DNA of 64,000 nucleotides from Candidatus Didemnitutus sp. (GTDB lineage Bacteria > Verrucomicrobiota > Verrucomicrobiia > Opitutales > Opitutaceae). The notes under the pieces were generated by a model. That model saw only the letters and a list, made by a program, of their open reading frames with translations, was not told the origin of the DNA and made no database searches. Made by a program: the position numbers and the translations under genes. Of the stretch, positions 1-9,112 are shown piece by piece. The DNA lies in contig JAHCAY010000001.1 in NCBI GenBank assembly GCA_019634575.1, forward strand, positions 3,100,001-3,164,000, read 5' to 3'. How positions within the stretch are numbered: position 1 is the first letter of the stretch; each line of letters starts with the position of its first letter.

Positions 1-2061
1 GTGCCGGTGGCGCGGTTGCGGCAGCTCGCGGGCACCAACCAGCGCGGGTCCACGGCCTTAGGGCTCGTCGAGGCGGCGAAGCAGCTCGGCTTTACGGCCA
101 AGGGCGTGAAGGGGCCGGCGGAGGCGTTGCCGACGGTGCCACTGCCGGCGATCGCGCACTGTTTGATCGATCAGAAACTCCTTCACTACGTCGTGCTCGT
201 GGAGTGGACGCCGAAGCACGCACGCGTGATGGACCCGGCGATCGGCCGCGTCGAGAAATGGTCGCACGAGAAGTTCAGGGCGGTGTGGACCGGCGTGCTG
301 ATCCTCGTGGCGCCGGGCGAGGAATTCCGGCCGGGCGACTCGACGGTGTCGCCGTGGCGGCGGCTATGGAGTTTGCTCGCGCCGCATCGCAGCGTGCTCG
401 TGCAGGCCTTAGTCGGCGCGGTCGTGACCACGATCCTTGGGCTCGCGATGTCGGTTTACGTTCAGAAAATCGTCGATCACGTCATCCCGGACGGAAACCG
501 TTCGCTGCTCAATCTGCTCGGCGTCGCGATGCTGGTCATCCTCGCCTTCAAGCTCCTGCTCGGCGTTTTCCAGTCGCTGCTCTCGATGCGCACGGCGCAG
601 CAGATCGATGCGTCGCTCATCCTCGCCTACTACCGGCACCTGATGCGGTTGCCGCAGCCGTTCTTCGACTCGATGCGCGTGGGAGAGATTACCTCGCGCG
701 TGGCGGACGCGGTGAAGGTCCGCAATTTCCTCAACGGCGCGCTGCTCAACCTCGTTCTCAATCCGCTGATCCTGGTCTTCTCGCTCGGCGCGATGTTCCT
801 GTGGTCGTGGAAACTGGCGCTGCTCTCGCTCGCGCTGCTGCCGCTGAACGGCGCACTCTACTGGTTCATCAACCTCCGCAACCGCACCTACCAGCGCCAG
901 ATCATGGAGCGCGCGGCGGATTTCGACGCCCAACTCGTCGAGTCGCTCCAAGCCCAGCCGGCGCTCCGCCGCTTCCGGCTCGAGGACTACGCGGAGTTGC
1001 GCACGGAGGTGCGACTCGTGCGGCTGCTCAAGACCGGCTGGCACGCCGGCCTCGCCGCGCTCGGCACCGGGACTGCTGGCTCGCTCATCACGCAGGGCTA
1101 CCTCATCGGTTTGCTCTGGCTCGGCGCGACACTCGTGCTCGATGCCAGCCTGACGCCGGGGCAACTCATGTCGTGCTACACGCTGGCCGGCTATCTCACC
1201 GGCCCCATCACGGCATTGCTCGGCCTCAACACGCAGATCCAGGAAACGCTCATCGCGACCGACCGCCTCTTCGAGATCATGGACCTCGAACTCGAAAAGG
1301 ACCATGGCACCATCGAGCTTACGTCCGAGCGCGTTGGTGACATCCGGTTCGAGCAGGTGTCGTTCAAGCACGCCGGCCGCATGGCGACGCTGCAGGACAT
1401 CACGCTGACGATTCCCGCCGGAAAACTCACCGTGTTCGTCGGCGAGAGCGGCTGCGGCAAGAGCACGCTGTTCGCGCTTATTCAGCGCCTTTATCAACCT
1501 AGCGCCGGCCGCGTCTCCATCGGCGAACACGACGTGCAGTATTACCGCCTCGAAAGTCTTCGCCGTAATCTTGCCGTCGTCCCGCAGCAGACGCACCTGC
1601 TCGCCGGCACCATCGTGGAGAATCTCGCGCCCGGCGACGCTGCGCCCGACATGGAGAAAATCCTCCGCCTCTGCCGCGAGGTCGGCGTGTTGGAATTCGT
1701 CGAGCAACTGCCGCAAGGCTTCCTCACGCACCTCAGCGAGAACGGTGGCAATCTTTCCGGCGGCCAGCGCCAGCGGCTCGCGCTCGTGCGCGCGCTCTAT
1801 CTCGATGCACCGATCCTCCTGCTCGACGAGCCCAGCTCCGCTCTCGACGCGAAAGCCGAGCAAACACTTGTCGCCCTCTGCGAACGCCAGCGTGCGATGG
1901 GCCGCACGGTGATCGTCGCGGCGCACACGCCTGCCTTCCTCGCGGTCGCTGATCTGGTGGTCACCGTCGCGGCGGGTCGCGTGCAGGCGCTCGAGCCTCG
2001 TTTCCAGGCTACGTTGGCGAACCCGGCGGTCGACATTGGGACGTTGGAAGCCGTTGCTTAG
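1..2061 (+). CDS. Peptidase-C39-type ABC exporter (5'-truncated by window edge)
   Basis: Inner-membrane ABC exporter of the bacteriocin/peptide-exporting (C39 protease-fused) family. The visible N-terminal part (about residues 1-115) is the second half of a C39 peptidase domain, with the catalytic-type His62 in LLHYVVLVEW and Asp78 in MDPAIG. The Cys-containing first part lies upstream of the window, so the GTG at position 1 is probably an internal valine. An ABC transmembrane domain of about six helices follows (about 130-390), then an ATPase domain with Walker A GESGCGKST (481-489), signature LSGGQ (585-589), Walker B ILLLDEP (Asp609/Glu610) and H-loop His642. All ATPase motifs are intact. 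Family members cleave a double-glycine leader and export the peptide. No cargo peptide or HlyD partner is visible here, so the substrate is unknown. Confidence 0.9.
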   Translation: MPVARLRQLAGTNQRGSTALGLVEAAKQLGFTAKGVKGPAEALPTVPLPAIAHCLIDQKLLHYVVLVEWTPKHARVMDPAIGRVEKWSHEKFRAVWTGVLILVAPGEEFRPGDSTVSPWRRLWSLLAPHRSVLVQALVGAVVTTILGLAMSVYVQKIVDHVIPDGNRSLLNLLGVAMLVILAFKLLLGVFQSLLSMRTAQQIDASLILAYYRHLMRLPQPFFDSMRVGEITSRVADAVKVRNFLNGALLNLVLNPLILVFSLGAMFLWSWKLALLSLALLPLNGALYWFINLRNRTYQRQIMERAADFDAQLVESLQAQPALRRFRLEDYAELRTEVRLVRLLKTGWHAGLAALGTGTAGSLITQGYLIGLLWLGATLVLDASLTPGQLMSCYTLAGYLTGPITALLGLNTQIQETLIATDRLFEIMDLELEKDHGTIELTSERVGDIRFEQVSFKHAGRMATLQDITLTIPAGKLTVFVGESGCGKSTLFALIQRLYQPSAGRVSIGEHDVQYYRLESLRRNLAVVPQQTHLLAGTIVENLAPGDAAPDMEKILRLCREVGVLEFVEQLPQGFLTHLSENGGNLSGGQRQRLALVRALYLDAPILLLDEPSSALDAKAEQTLVALCERQRAMGRTVIVAAHTPAFLAVADLVVTVAAGRVQALEPRFQATLANPAVDIGTLEAVA

Positions 2062-2114
2062 ACGGCACTCGGACTCGGAGCGCCGCCCTGTCACCGCAAA
2101 TTGACACACACGGC

Positions 2115-2165
2115 GCGTGCGGCGGCGGGATGGGGCTTTTCGTTTTGCCCTAACGCCTTGCACGC
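2115..2165. other. Imperfect hairpin upstream of the phosphofructokinase gene
   Basis: GCGTGC+GGCG (2115-2124) can pair with CGCC+GCACGC (2154-2165, two-base bulge), and the loop holds a smaller GGGC/GCCC pairing. It lies between the exporter stop and the kinase start. It could be a terminator or a leader structure; there is no clean U-tract after it. Confidence 0.3.
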
Positions 2166-2291
2166 AACGGATGCGCAGACTTCGCCCATAAGCGCGCAAG
2201 TTTGAACACAGTTGGGGGTTGAGCGGCCCGATACGTTGCGGTGAACTGTCAGCTCCACTCTTCCCTCATTTTCGTCTAACCACATCCACGC

Positions 2292-3377
2292 ATGAAAGAA
2301 CGCATTGGTATCGTCACTGGCGGCGGCGACTGCCCGGGATTGAACGCAGTCATCTACGCGGTCGTTAAAGCCGCGGATCGTCGCGGTTGGGAAACTCTCG
2401 GTATTTATGGCGGTTTCGACGGCCTCCTTTCGCCCGTCCAAGCCCGTCCGATGAACTATCAGGAGATGGACGGCCTGCTCTATCTCGGCGGCACCGTGCT
2501 CGGCACGTCCAACAAGGGCCGCTTCGTCGCCAAGGCCGGTCACGGCGAAAAGCGCGAGATCGATCCCGCCGTCCTCGCCGAGGCGAAACGCAATTTCGAC
2601 GCGCTCGGTCTGCGCGCGCTCGTGGTCGTCGGCGGCGACGGCTCGCTCTCCATCGGCCTGCAATGCATGGGCGCCGGCATCCCGATCGTCGGCGTGCCGA
2701 AGACCATCGACAATGACATCGACGGCACGTCGGTGACGTTCGGCTTCGACACCGCGGTCTCTTTTGCGACCGATGCGATCGATCGCCTCCGCACGCATGC
2801 CGAGAGCCACAAGCGCGTGATCGTCGTCGAAATGATGGGGCGCTACGCCGGCTGGATCGCGGCGCATGCCGGCATCGCCGGCGGCGCGAGCGTCGTGCTC
2901 ATCCCCGAGATCGAATTCACCTACGAGAGCATCGTGCGCAAGATCGTGGAGCGCGAGGCCGAGGGCCGGCACTTCACCATGGTCGTCGTGGCCGAGGGCG
3001 CGCGCCAGAAGGGCGGCGACTTCACCACCCACGGCGGTCCCGAGGAAAAGAACCGCGAGGCGCGGCTCGGCGGCATCAGCGCCGTCGTGGCGGAGGAGAT
3101 CGGCCGCCGCACCGGCAAGGAAGTGCGCAACTGCGTGCTCGGCCACCTGCAGCGCGGCGGCGTGCCGACGACGTTCGACCGTCTCCTCTGCACGCGCTTC
3201 GGCGCCAACGCCGTGCGCCTCATCGACGAGGGCTGCTACGGCCACATGGTCGCCTCGCGCCCGCCGGACATCGTGCCGATCCCGATCGCCGACGCTGTGG
3301 GCAAGCTGAAGACGGTGCCGACGGACGGGGATTTGATTCGCACCGGCCGGGCCCTCGGCATCTGTTGGGGCGACTGA
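2292..3377 (+). CDS. pfkA: 6-phosphofructokinase (PfkA superfamily)
   Basis: Cytosolic glycolytic enzyme phosphorylating fructose 6-phosphate to fructose 1,6-bisphosphate; 361 aa, normal for the short bacterial/group III type. N-terminal nucleotide loop GGGDCPGLN (10-18), phosphate-donor motif GGDGS (114-118) and catalytic PKTIDNDID (from 136). In this family a Gly after GGD points to ATP, whereas GGDD points to pyrophosphate. The Lys of PKTIDND, however, is typical of pyrophosphate or group III enzymes rather than the E. coli-type PGTIDND. I therefore read it as a probable ATP enzyme of the mixed clade. The MGRYAGW and EGAR substrate-binding motifs are present. ATG start; monocistronic, with a 230 bp upstream gap. 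Confidence 0.93.
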   Translation: MKERIGIVTGGGDCPGLNAVIYAVVKAADRRGWETLGIYGGFDGLLSPVQARPMNYQEMDGLLYLGGTVLGTSNKGRFVAKAGHGEKREIDPAVLAEAKRNFDALGLRALVVVGGDGSLSIGLQCMGAGIPIVGVPKTIDNDIDGTSVTFGFDTAVSFATDAIDRLRTHAESHKRVIVVEMMGRYAGWIAAHAGIAGGASVVLIPEIEFTYESIVRKIVEREAEGRHFTMVVVAEGARQKGGDFTTHGGPEEKNREARLGGISAVVAEEIGRRTGKEVRNCVLGHLQRGGVPTTFDRLLCTRFGANAVRLIDEGCYGHMVASRPPDIVPIPIADAVGKLKTVPTDGDLIRTGRALGICWGD

Positions 3378-3541
3378 GGCCGCGTGCGGCTGACGTCGGA
3401 CCCCGGATTTCGACGAACACGGAAAATTCCACGACCAACACGGGTGCTGCGGCGTCCACCCCCGTTGCCCTTGCGGCTGGGTTGAGCACGGCTGCGCGCC
3501 CGGAGCTTGCGTCGCGCGGTCCGGGCCGGTTTACGACCGCG

Positions 3542-4654
3542 ATGCTCGAGCCCCGGCGGCATAACTGGCTTTTCATCTTCGGCGTTTGGACCGCGGTGGG
3601 AGTGCTGTTGTCGCTGCAGACCTACATCAGTCTGTCGCAGATGCCGGACTCGCCCCGTGCGCATGTGGTGCTCTGGGTCGCGCAGATGTATCGCGCCTGG
3701 TTGTGGGCGCTGTTGACGCCGGCGTTGTTTCTATTGCGCCGCGAGCTGTTGCAGCGGCATCCGAACCACGTCGTGCGCTTCGGGCTGCACATGCTCACGG
3801 CGCTCACGCTGCTCGCGTGGTGCAATGTCGTCCGGCTGTGGGCGCTGAACATCACCTTCGGTTGGTGGCGGCTGGACGACTACGGCATCGACGCGATCTG
3901 GAACATGCTCAGCGCGCGGTCGTTCATCGATTTCTACATCTACTGGATCGTCGTCACGGCGGACTACATCCGCTTCCTCGTGAATCACAAGGTCCAGACC
4001 GACCTGCGCGAGGAGCAGCTCCAGACGCAGCTCGTGCAGGCGGAGCTCGCGGCGCTCAAGCAGCAGGTGCAGCCGCACTTTCTGTTCAATTCCCTCAACG
4101 CCATCTCGTCGCTCATGCGCGAAGGCGAGCGCGACAAGGCCGTCGAGGCGATCTCGCTGCTCTCGCAACTCCTCCGCCAGCTCATGGCCAACGGCGGCAA
4201 GCAGGAGATCGAGCTGTGGCGCGAGCTCGACTACGCGCAATGCTACCTCTCCGTCGAGCGCGTGCGCTTCGAGGAGAAACTCGTCACCAGTTTCGAGGCC
4301 GACGAAGAGTGCCTCAACGCCCTCGTGCCCACGCTCATCCTCCAGCCGCTGGTCGAAAACGCCGTGAAGCACGGCATCGCGCAGCGCCGCCACCCCGGCC
4401 GCGTGCGCGTGAGCGCGCAACGCCTCGACGCCGGCCGGATGCGCCTCGAGGTGTTCAACGACCCGGCGGAAGGCGGCCGCAAGGTCGACGCACGCGACAG
4501 CCACGGCATCGGACTGCAGGCGACGCGCGCCCGACTCGAGCGCGCCTTCGGCCCCACGCACAAGCTCACCTACGACCTCAGCAACCCCGCCGGTTGCGTG
4601 GTGACGATCGAACTGCCGTTCCGCACCGCCAGCGCCGCCAGCCAACTCAACTGA
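3542..4654 (+). CDS. LytS/YehU-type sensor histidine kinase
   Basis: Membrane sensor of a two-component system; 370 aa from the chosen ATG. The frame stays open upstream to 3365, but that part is low-complexity Thr/Ala/Ser sequence, so I start just before the first membrane segment. About four transmembrane helices (roughly 8-150) and a short coiled linker lead to the His_kinase domain: QPHFLFNSLN at 177-186 with the phospho-accepting His, and an N-box LVENAVKHG with Asn273 for ATP. The HGIGL glycine box is near the C-terminus. The response regulator starts 2 bp after its stop, so the two are surely co-translated. The ligand is unknown. Confidence 0.93.
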   Translation: MLEPRRHNWLFIFGVWTAVGVLLSLQTYISLSQMPDSPRAHVVLWVAQMYRAWLWALLTPALFLLRRELLQRHPNHVVRFGLHMLTALTLLAWCNVVRLWALNITFGWWRLDDYGIDAIWNMLSARSFIDFYIYWIVVTADYIRFLVNHKVQTDLREEQLQTQLVQAELAALKQQVQPHFLFNSLNAISSLMREGERDKAVEAISLLSQLLRQLMANGGKQEIELWRELDYAQCYLSVERVRFEEKLVTSFEADEECLNALVPTLILQPLVENAVKHGIAQRRHPGRVRVSAQRLDAGRMRLEVFNDPAEGGRKVDARDSHGIGLQATRARLERAFGPTHKLTYDLSNPAGCVVTIELPFRTASAASQLN

Positions 4655-4656
4655 CC

Positions 4657-5454
4657 ATGGAAAAGATCCGCGTCCTCATCGTCGACGACGAGCGTCCCGC
4701 CCGGCGCGCCTTGCGCACCTTGCTCGAAAACGAAACCGACATCGACGTCGTCGGCGAAGCGACGGACGGCGAGGGCGGCCTCGAGATGATCCGCAAGCTG
4801 CGTCCGCAGCTCGTGTTCCTCGACATCCAGATGCCGCTCCTCACCGGCCTCGAGTTGCTGCAAAAACTGCCCGCCGGCGAGCGCCCCGAGATCGTCTTCG
4901 TGACGGCCTTCGACGAGTTCGCCCTCCGCGCCTTCGATTTGCAGGCCACGGATTACCTCGTGAAACCCTACAGCGACGAGCGATTCCACGCCGCGCTCGA
5001 CCGCGCCAAGCGCCGCATCCGCGCCGGCTCGTTCGGCGCCACCGAGCAGGCGTTGCGCGCACTGCTGGAAAAGCTCCAGCCCGCCCTCGCCGCGAGCGGC
5101 GCGGCCCCGACGCCCGCTCCGAATGCGACCGACTTTTCACGCCTCGTGGTGAAGGCCGATGGCCAGCTGCACTTCCTCAATCAGCCCGACATCCGCTGGG
5201 TCGAAGGGCAGGGCGACTTCGTGAAGCTCCACCTCAAGGAGCGCGGTCTGATGGTGCGCATGACCCTCACCAAGATCGAGGAGATGCTCGACCCCGAGAT
5301 TTTCGTCCGCATCCACAAGAGCACGATCGTGAACCTGAACTACGTGCGCCGCGTCATGCCGATGCTTGCCCGCAGCCACGGCATGGAGCTCGACGACGGC
5401 ACGGCGCTGCCGATCGGACCGAGCTATCGTGGCGTGCTCGATAGACTGAAGTGA
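4657..5454 (+). CDS. LytTR-family response regulator
   Basis: DNA-binding partner of the preceding kinase; 265 aa. Receiver domain (about 1-120) with the acidic pair DDE at residues 10-12, phospho-acceptor Asp56 in FLDIQMP, the switch Thr in VTAFDEFA and the Lys of YLVKPY. An Ala/Pro linker leads to a LytTR DNA-binding domain (about 162-262) with the typical WVEGQGDFVKLH and FVRIHKSTIVNLNYV segments. LytTR regulators bind pairs of short direct repeats; I could not identify target sites with confidence. The TonB receptor begins about 220 bp downstream and could be a target, but that is only proximity. Confidence 0.94.
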   Translation: MEKIRVLIVDDERPARRALRTLLENETDIDVVGEATDGEGGLEMIRKLRPQLVFLDIQMPLLTGLELLQKLPAGERPEIVFVTAFDEFALRAFDLQATDYLVKPYSDERFHAALDRAKRRIRAGSFGATEQALRALLEKLQPALAASGAAPTPAPNATDFSRLVVKADGQLHFLNQPDIRWVEGQGDFVKLHLKERGLMVRMTLTKIEEMLDPEIFVRIHKSTIVNLNYVRRVMPMLARSHGMELDDGTALPIGPSYRGVLDRLK

Positions 5455-5677
5455 CTTTCGGCGGCGCTTGGTGCGTGTCTGCCGGTGCGAGCCAGCGCCG
5501 CGCGGGAGCGACCGATTTTGACGTTTCGCCGCAGACCTGTCGCGGTTGGCTCGTTTTCCTCCGCGTTCGTCGTATGGCCGGCAAGTTGAGTCGACGGCGC
5601 GTTGTCCGCCGAAGGGAGCCCCGCTGAGGTATGCGTTGCCCTCGTGCGTTCCCACGCAGAGGTCCACCAACCAAACC

Positions 5678-8470
5678 ATGAACAAGAACACCTCGCATCC
5701 CTCGCGGATGGCGAGCGCCTCGGTTTTGAGCGCGCTCCTGTCCATCCTCTCCGCGACGCCTGGATTTGCCCAGACGAGCGACGCCAAGCCGGAAGAAACC
5801 GTCAAGCTGCAGCAGTTCGAAGTCACCGGCTCGCGCATCCGCCGCGTCGACGCCGAGACGCCCAGCCCCGTCGTCCGTATCACCCAGGAAAGCCTGCAAG
5901 CGACCGGCTTCTCGACGGTGGATGACGCGCTGCGCGCCATGCCGTTCAACACCGGCAGCTCGATCACCCCGATCAGCTCCAGCACGGGCTTCGCCTCCGG
6001 CACGTCCACGGTCAACCTCCGTGGCCTCGGCAACAACAACACCCTCGTCCTCATCAACGGCCGCCGCGCGGCTCCGTCGGGCGCGGGCACGTTCAACGGC
6101 TTCCAGACCGTCGTCGACCTCCGCCAGATCCCGGCCGCTGCGGTCGAGAGCATCGAAATCGTCAAGGACGGCGCCTCCGCCATCTACGGTTCCGACGCGG
6201 TCGCCGGCGTGCTCAACATCAAGCTGAAGCAGGACTACACCGGCGTCGGCATGGACTTGTCGATCGGCAACACCTTCGGCAACGACTCCCTCGAGACCTC
6301 CGCCTTCATCATTGCCGGCGCGCGCACGGGCAAGACCAGCCTCACCGCGATGGCCGACATCTATAAGCGCAATGCGATCGCCGACCGCGACTACTCGTGG
6401 TCCCGCACCGCCGATCTCCGCGACGACAAGAGCGGCGCTGGCCAGGTTGAAGTCAGCGATGCGGGCGCCGGCGGCACCATCCTCGGCACCGTCACCGGCG
6501 TCGATTGGCGCTCGTCCAGCACGTTCCCGGCCCGCTTCTTCATTCCCGGCACGAACACCATCCGCTCGTTCCTCAATCCGACGACCGATCCGCGCGTCGC
6601 CGACGCCGTCGCGACCAGCCGCGTCACCGGCGCCGGTCTCTACGATTTCCAACAGGACACGCTCCTCTCGCCCGAAGAGAACCGCTTCGGCTTCCAGCTC
6701 TATGTGAACCACGAGTTCACGGACACGATCCGCGGCTTCGCCGACCTGTTCTACCGCCGCATCACCGGCATCAACAACGCCGCCCCGTCGCCGTTCACCA
6801 CGACCGACAAGGGCGCCGGCACCAACGGCCGCCTCCGCGTCTCCGCCGACAATCCCTACAACCCGTATGGCAACCGCTACTTCCCGGGCGCCGGCCAGGC
6901 CATCGAGCTCAGCACCTACCGCCTCGTGAACGCCGGCCCGCGCGTCAGCGACACCACGTCGGATTACCCGCGCATGCTCGTCGGCCTCAAGGGTGACCTT
7001 CCGAACGACTGGGCCTGGCAGACCTCCGCCATGTATGCCCAAGGCAGCTTCTACAATTCCTCGCCCGGCACCGCGTTCGACAGCCGCGTCCAGGAAGCCC
7101 TCAACGGCGTCGTCATCAACGGCGCGTTGCTGTATGCCAACCCGTTCGGTCCCGAAGATTCGCGCATCACGGACTACTACTCCGGCTCGAATCCGACCAA
7201 GACCACCTTCACGAGCAACATCTATGAACTGAGCGCCAACGGCTTCCTCTTCGACCTGCCCGCGGGCAAGGTCGGCGTCGCCGCCGGCACCGAGTTCCGC
7301 AAGGAAAGCATCACCGACACCCGCACCCTCGAGAACGAAAGCGGCAACGTCGTCGGCGGCTCCGAAGGCTTCGGCTACACCGGCAAGCGCAACGTCACCT
7401 CGGCCTATGCCGAGTTGAGCGTGCCGATCCTCGCTCGCAGCTCCGGCTTCGGCGCCCTCGAGGCCCAGCTCGCCGCCCGCTACGAGGACTACTCCGACTT
7501 CGGCACCACCACCAAGCCGAAGATCGCCCTCGCTTACCGCCCGAACAAGTGGCTCCTCCTCCGCGGTTCCTACTCGGAATCCTTCCGCGCGCCCGACCTG
7601 CAGTATCTCTACAGCGCCGGCTCCGTGAGCTTCACCTCCGGTGCCGTGTTCGATCCGCGCCGTCCGGACCAGCCCTCCGCCCAGATCAAGACGCTCGGCA
7701 AGGGCAATCCGGGCCTCCAGCCCGAGGAGACGAACACCTACTCGATCTCCACCGTGATCGAAGTCCCGGTCGGCCCCCTCAAGGGCCTCGTTATGGAAGC
7801 CGGCTACTTCAAGTTCGACCAACGGAGCCTGATCACCCGCGACAGCGCCCAGTTCACGCTGACCAACGAGCTCACGCTCCCCGCCGGCCGCGTCGTCCGC
7901 AAGCCGCTCACGCCCGCCGAAGCCGCCCTCGGCTACACCGTCGGCATCATCGACTACGTGAGCACCGACTGGTATAACTCCAGCAAGCAGGTCTACGAAG
8001 GCTACGACTTCGAGATCGGCTACCAGTGGAAGACCGCGCGTTGGGGTAACTTCCGCGCCCGCGCCGCCGCGACCTACATCGCCAACTTCGAGCGCGAGAA
8101 CATCAACTCGCTCGGCGCTTCCAGCGTCACCGACCTCGATGGCACAGACGGTTCCGCCCTCTGGCGCGGCAACGTCACCCTCGCCTGGAACAAGGGCGAC
8201 TGGTCCTCCTCCGTGTTCGTCAACTACCTCGGCGAGATGCCCACGAGCACGATCGTGACCAACTACCTCTCGCCGAAGCAGGACGCCCAGATCCTCGTCA
8301 ACCCGCAGGTCAGCTATGCCGGCCTCTGGAAAACGCGCATCACCGTCGGCGTCCGCAACGTGTTCGATTCCGAGCCGCCGCGTTACCTGCCCGCCAGCCA
8401 GGGCTACAACGCCGGCATCGCGATCATCGATCCGCGCTTCTGGTATGTTCGCATCTCCCGCGAATTCTGA
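5678..8470 (+). CDS. TonB-dependent outer-membrane receptor
   Basis: Outer-membrane beta-barrel receptor, 930 aa from an ATG that gives a good signal peptide ending near TPGFAQ. After cleavage come an [14 protein letters not shown] segment ([10 protein letters not shown]) and a plug domain (about 55-185) with [18 protein letters not shown] and [19 protein letters not shown], both hallmarks of the family. The remainder is a barrel ending in a C-terminal Phe (RISREF), as expected for insertion by the BAM machinery. It resembles the large carbohydrate/peptide receptor subgroup common in Verrucomicrobiota and Bacteroidota. The substrate cannot be read from sequence, and no SusD-like partner or TonB gene is adjacent. 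It has its own terminator and is probably monocistronic. Confidence 0.95.
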   Translation: MNKNTSHPSRMASASVLSALLSILSATPGFAQTSDAKPEETVKLQQFEVTGSRIRRVDAETPSPVVRITQESLQATGFSTVDDALRAMPFNTGSSITPISSSTGFASGTSTVNLRGLGNNNTLVLINGRRAAPSGAGTFNGFQTVVDLRQIPAAAVESIEIVKDGASAIYGSDAVAGVLNIKLKQDYTGVGMDLSIGNTFGNDSLETSAFIIAGARTGKTSLTAMADIYKRNAIADRDYSWSRTADLRDDKSGAGQVEVSDAGAGGTILGTVTGVDWRSSSTFPARFFIPGTNTIRSFLNPTTDPRVADAVATSRVTGAGLYDFQQDTLLSPEENRFGFQLYVNHEFTDTIRGFADLFYRRITGINNAAPSPFTTTDKGAGTNGRLRVSADNPYNPYGNRYFPGAGQAIELSTYRLVNAGPRVSDTTSDYPRMLVGLKGDLPNDWAWQTSAMYAQGSFYNSSPGTAFDSRVQEALNGVVINGALLYANPFGPEDSRITDYYSGSNPTKTTFTSNIYELSANGFLFDLPAGKVGVAAGTEFRKESITDTRTLENESGNVVGGSEGFGYTGKRNVTSAYAELSVPILARSSGFGALEAQLAARYEDYSDFGTTTKPKIALAYRPNKWLLLRGSYSESFRAPDLQYLYSAGSVSFTSGAVFDPRRPDQPSAQIKTLGKGNPGLQPEETNTYSISTVIEVPVGPLKGLVMEAGYFKFDQRSLITRDSAQFTLTNELTLPAGRVVRKPLTPAEAALGYTVGIIDYVSTDWYNSSKQVYEGYDFEIGYQWKTARWGNFRARAAATYIANFERENINSLGASSVTDLDGTDGSALWRGNVTLAWNKGDWSSSVFVNYLGEMPTSTIVTNYLSPKQDAQILVNPQVSYAGLWKTRITVGVRNVFDSEPPRYLPASQGYNAGIAIIDPRFWYVRISREF

Positions 8471-8507
8471 TCATCGCTTTAGTTGTTAGTGTGTGTGTGT
8501 CTAAATC

Positions 8508-8538
8508 GAGCCGGGCCTCACCGCCCGGCTCTTTTTTT
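8508..8538 (+). terminator. Rho-independent terminator after the TonB receptor
   Basis: Perfect 9 bp stem GAGCCGGGC/GCCCGGCTC with a six-base loop, followed by seven T residues. It lies 37 bp after the receptor stop codon. Confidence 0.93.
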
Positions 8539-8607
8539 GTCCGGAATGGCCGCGGCCGAAACACGACTCGACTCCGCTGCCCCGCGGCCAATGCTGCCGC
8601 CTTTCCC

Positions 8608-9036
8608 ATGAAAGACGTTCTCCGCAACACGCTCGCTGCACTGGCCGGCGCTCTCGTTGGCATGCTGCTGATTGGCATTTCTGGCTTCGTCGGCGGTCGC
8701 TTGGCGCCGCCCGCGGCCGGCATCGATTGGCAAAATCAGGCCGCCGTCGCCGCCTACGTGTCTTCGCTGCCATGGCATGTCTTCATCGTGGTGCTCGTCG
8801 GCTACTTCATTGCCGTGGTGACCGGAGCGTTTCTCGCGGGCCGGTTTTCCACCGAGGGCGGCCCCCGGCAGGCGGTGATGGTGACGCTGCTCTTCCTCGT
8901 TGCTTCGGCCCTGCGCGCTCGCGGCAGCCCGTATCCGACTTGGTTCATCGCCGCCAATTTCGCCCTCGTGGCGCTGGGCGGCTGGCTGGCCGTCGTCCTG
9001 TTGGCGCGTCGCCGCGCGACCGCCTCGCACTCCTGA
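8608..9036 (+). CDS. Small four-helix membrane protein, unknown function
   Basis: 142 aa from the ATG at 8608. Four hydrophobic stretches (about residues 8-30, 57-79, 89-101 and 112-131) predict a small inner-membrane protein, with the charged tail RRRATASHS at the C-terminus. The first helix carries small-residue packing motifs (LAGALVG, GFVGGR). I do not recognise a characterised family. It stands after a strong terminator and 76 bp before the sugar kinase gene on the same strand, so co-transcription with that gene is possible but not shown. Confidence 0.7.
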   Translation: MKDVLRNTLAALAGALVGMLLIGISGFVGGRLAPPAAGIDWQNQAAVAAYVSSLPWHVFIVVLVGYFIAVVTGAFLAGRFSTEGGPRQAVMVTLLFLVASALRARGSPYPTWFIAANFALVALGGWLAVVLLARRRATASHS

Positions 9037-9112
9037 TCGATTTACTCCGGGCAACAATGCGCCCCAGCGCAGCGTTGCCCGCCTGCGCTCCGGCGTCGTA
9101 GCGTCCGCGGCC

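Noticed and set aside
2202..2235. TTGAAC ... GATACG as a promoter of pfkA
   Set aside because: Spacing is about 22 bases, too long for a sigma-70 promoter, and the hexamers are poor.
3365..3541. N-terminal extension of the histidine kinase to 3365
   Set aside because: Low-complexity Thr/Ala/Ser sequence before the first membrane helix; the ATG at 3542 fits the family better.
3378..3541. Possible repeat in the pfkA-kinase gap (similar ACACGG words)
   Set aside because: Only a few short shared words with no clear arms; not separable from chance.
5354..7822. Long minus-strand frame opposite the TonB receptor
   Set aside because: No domain, biased composition, and the receptor on the other strand is unmistakable.
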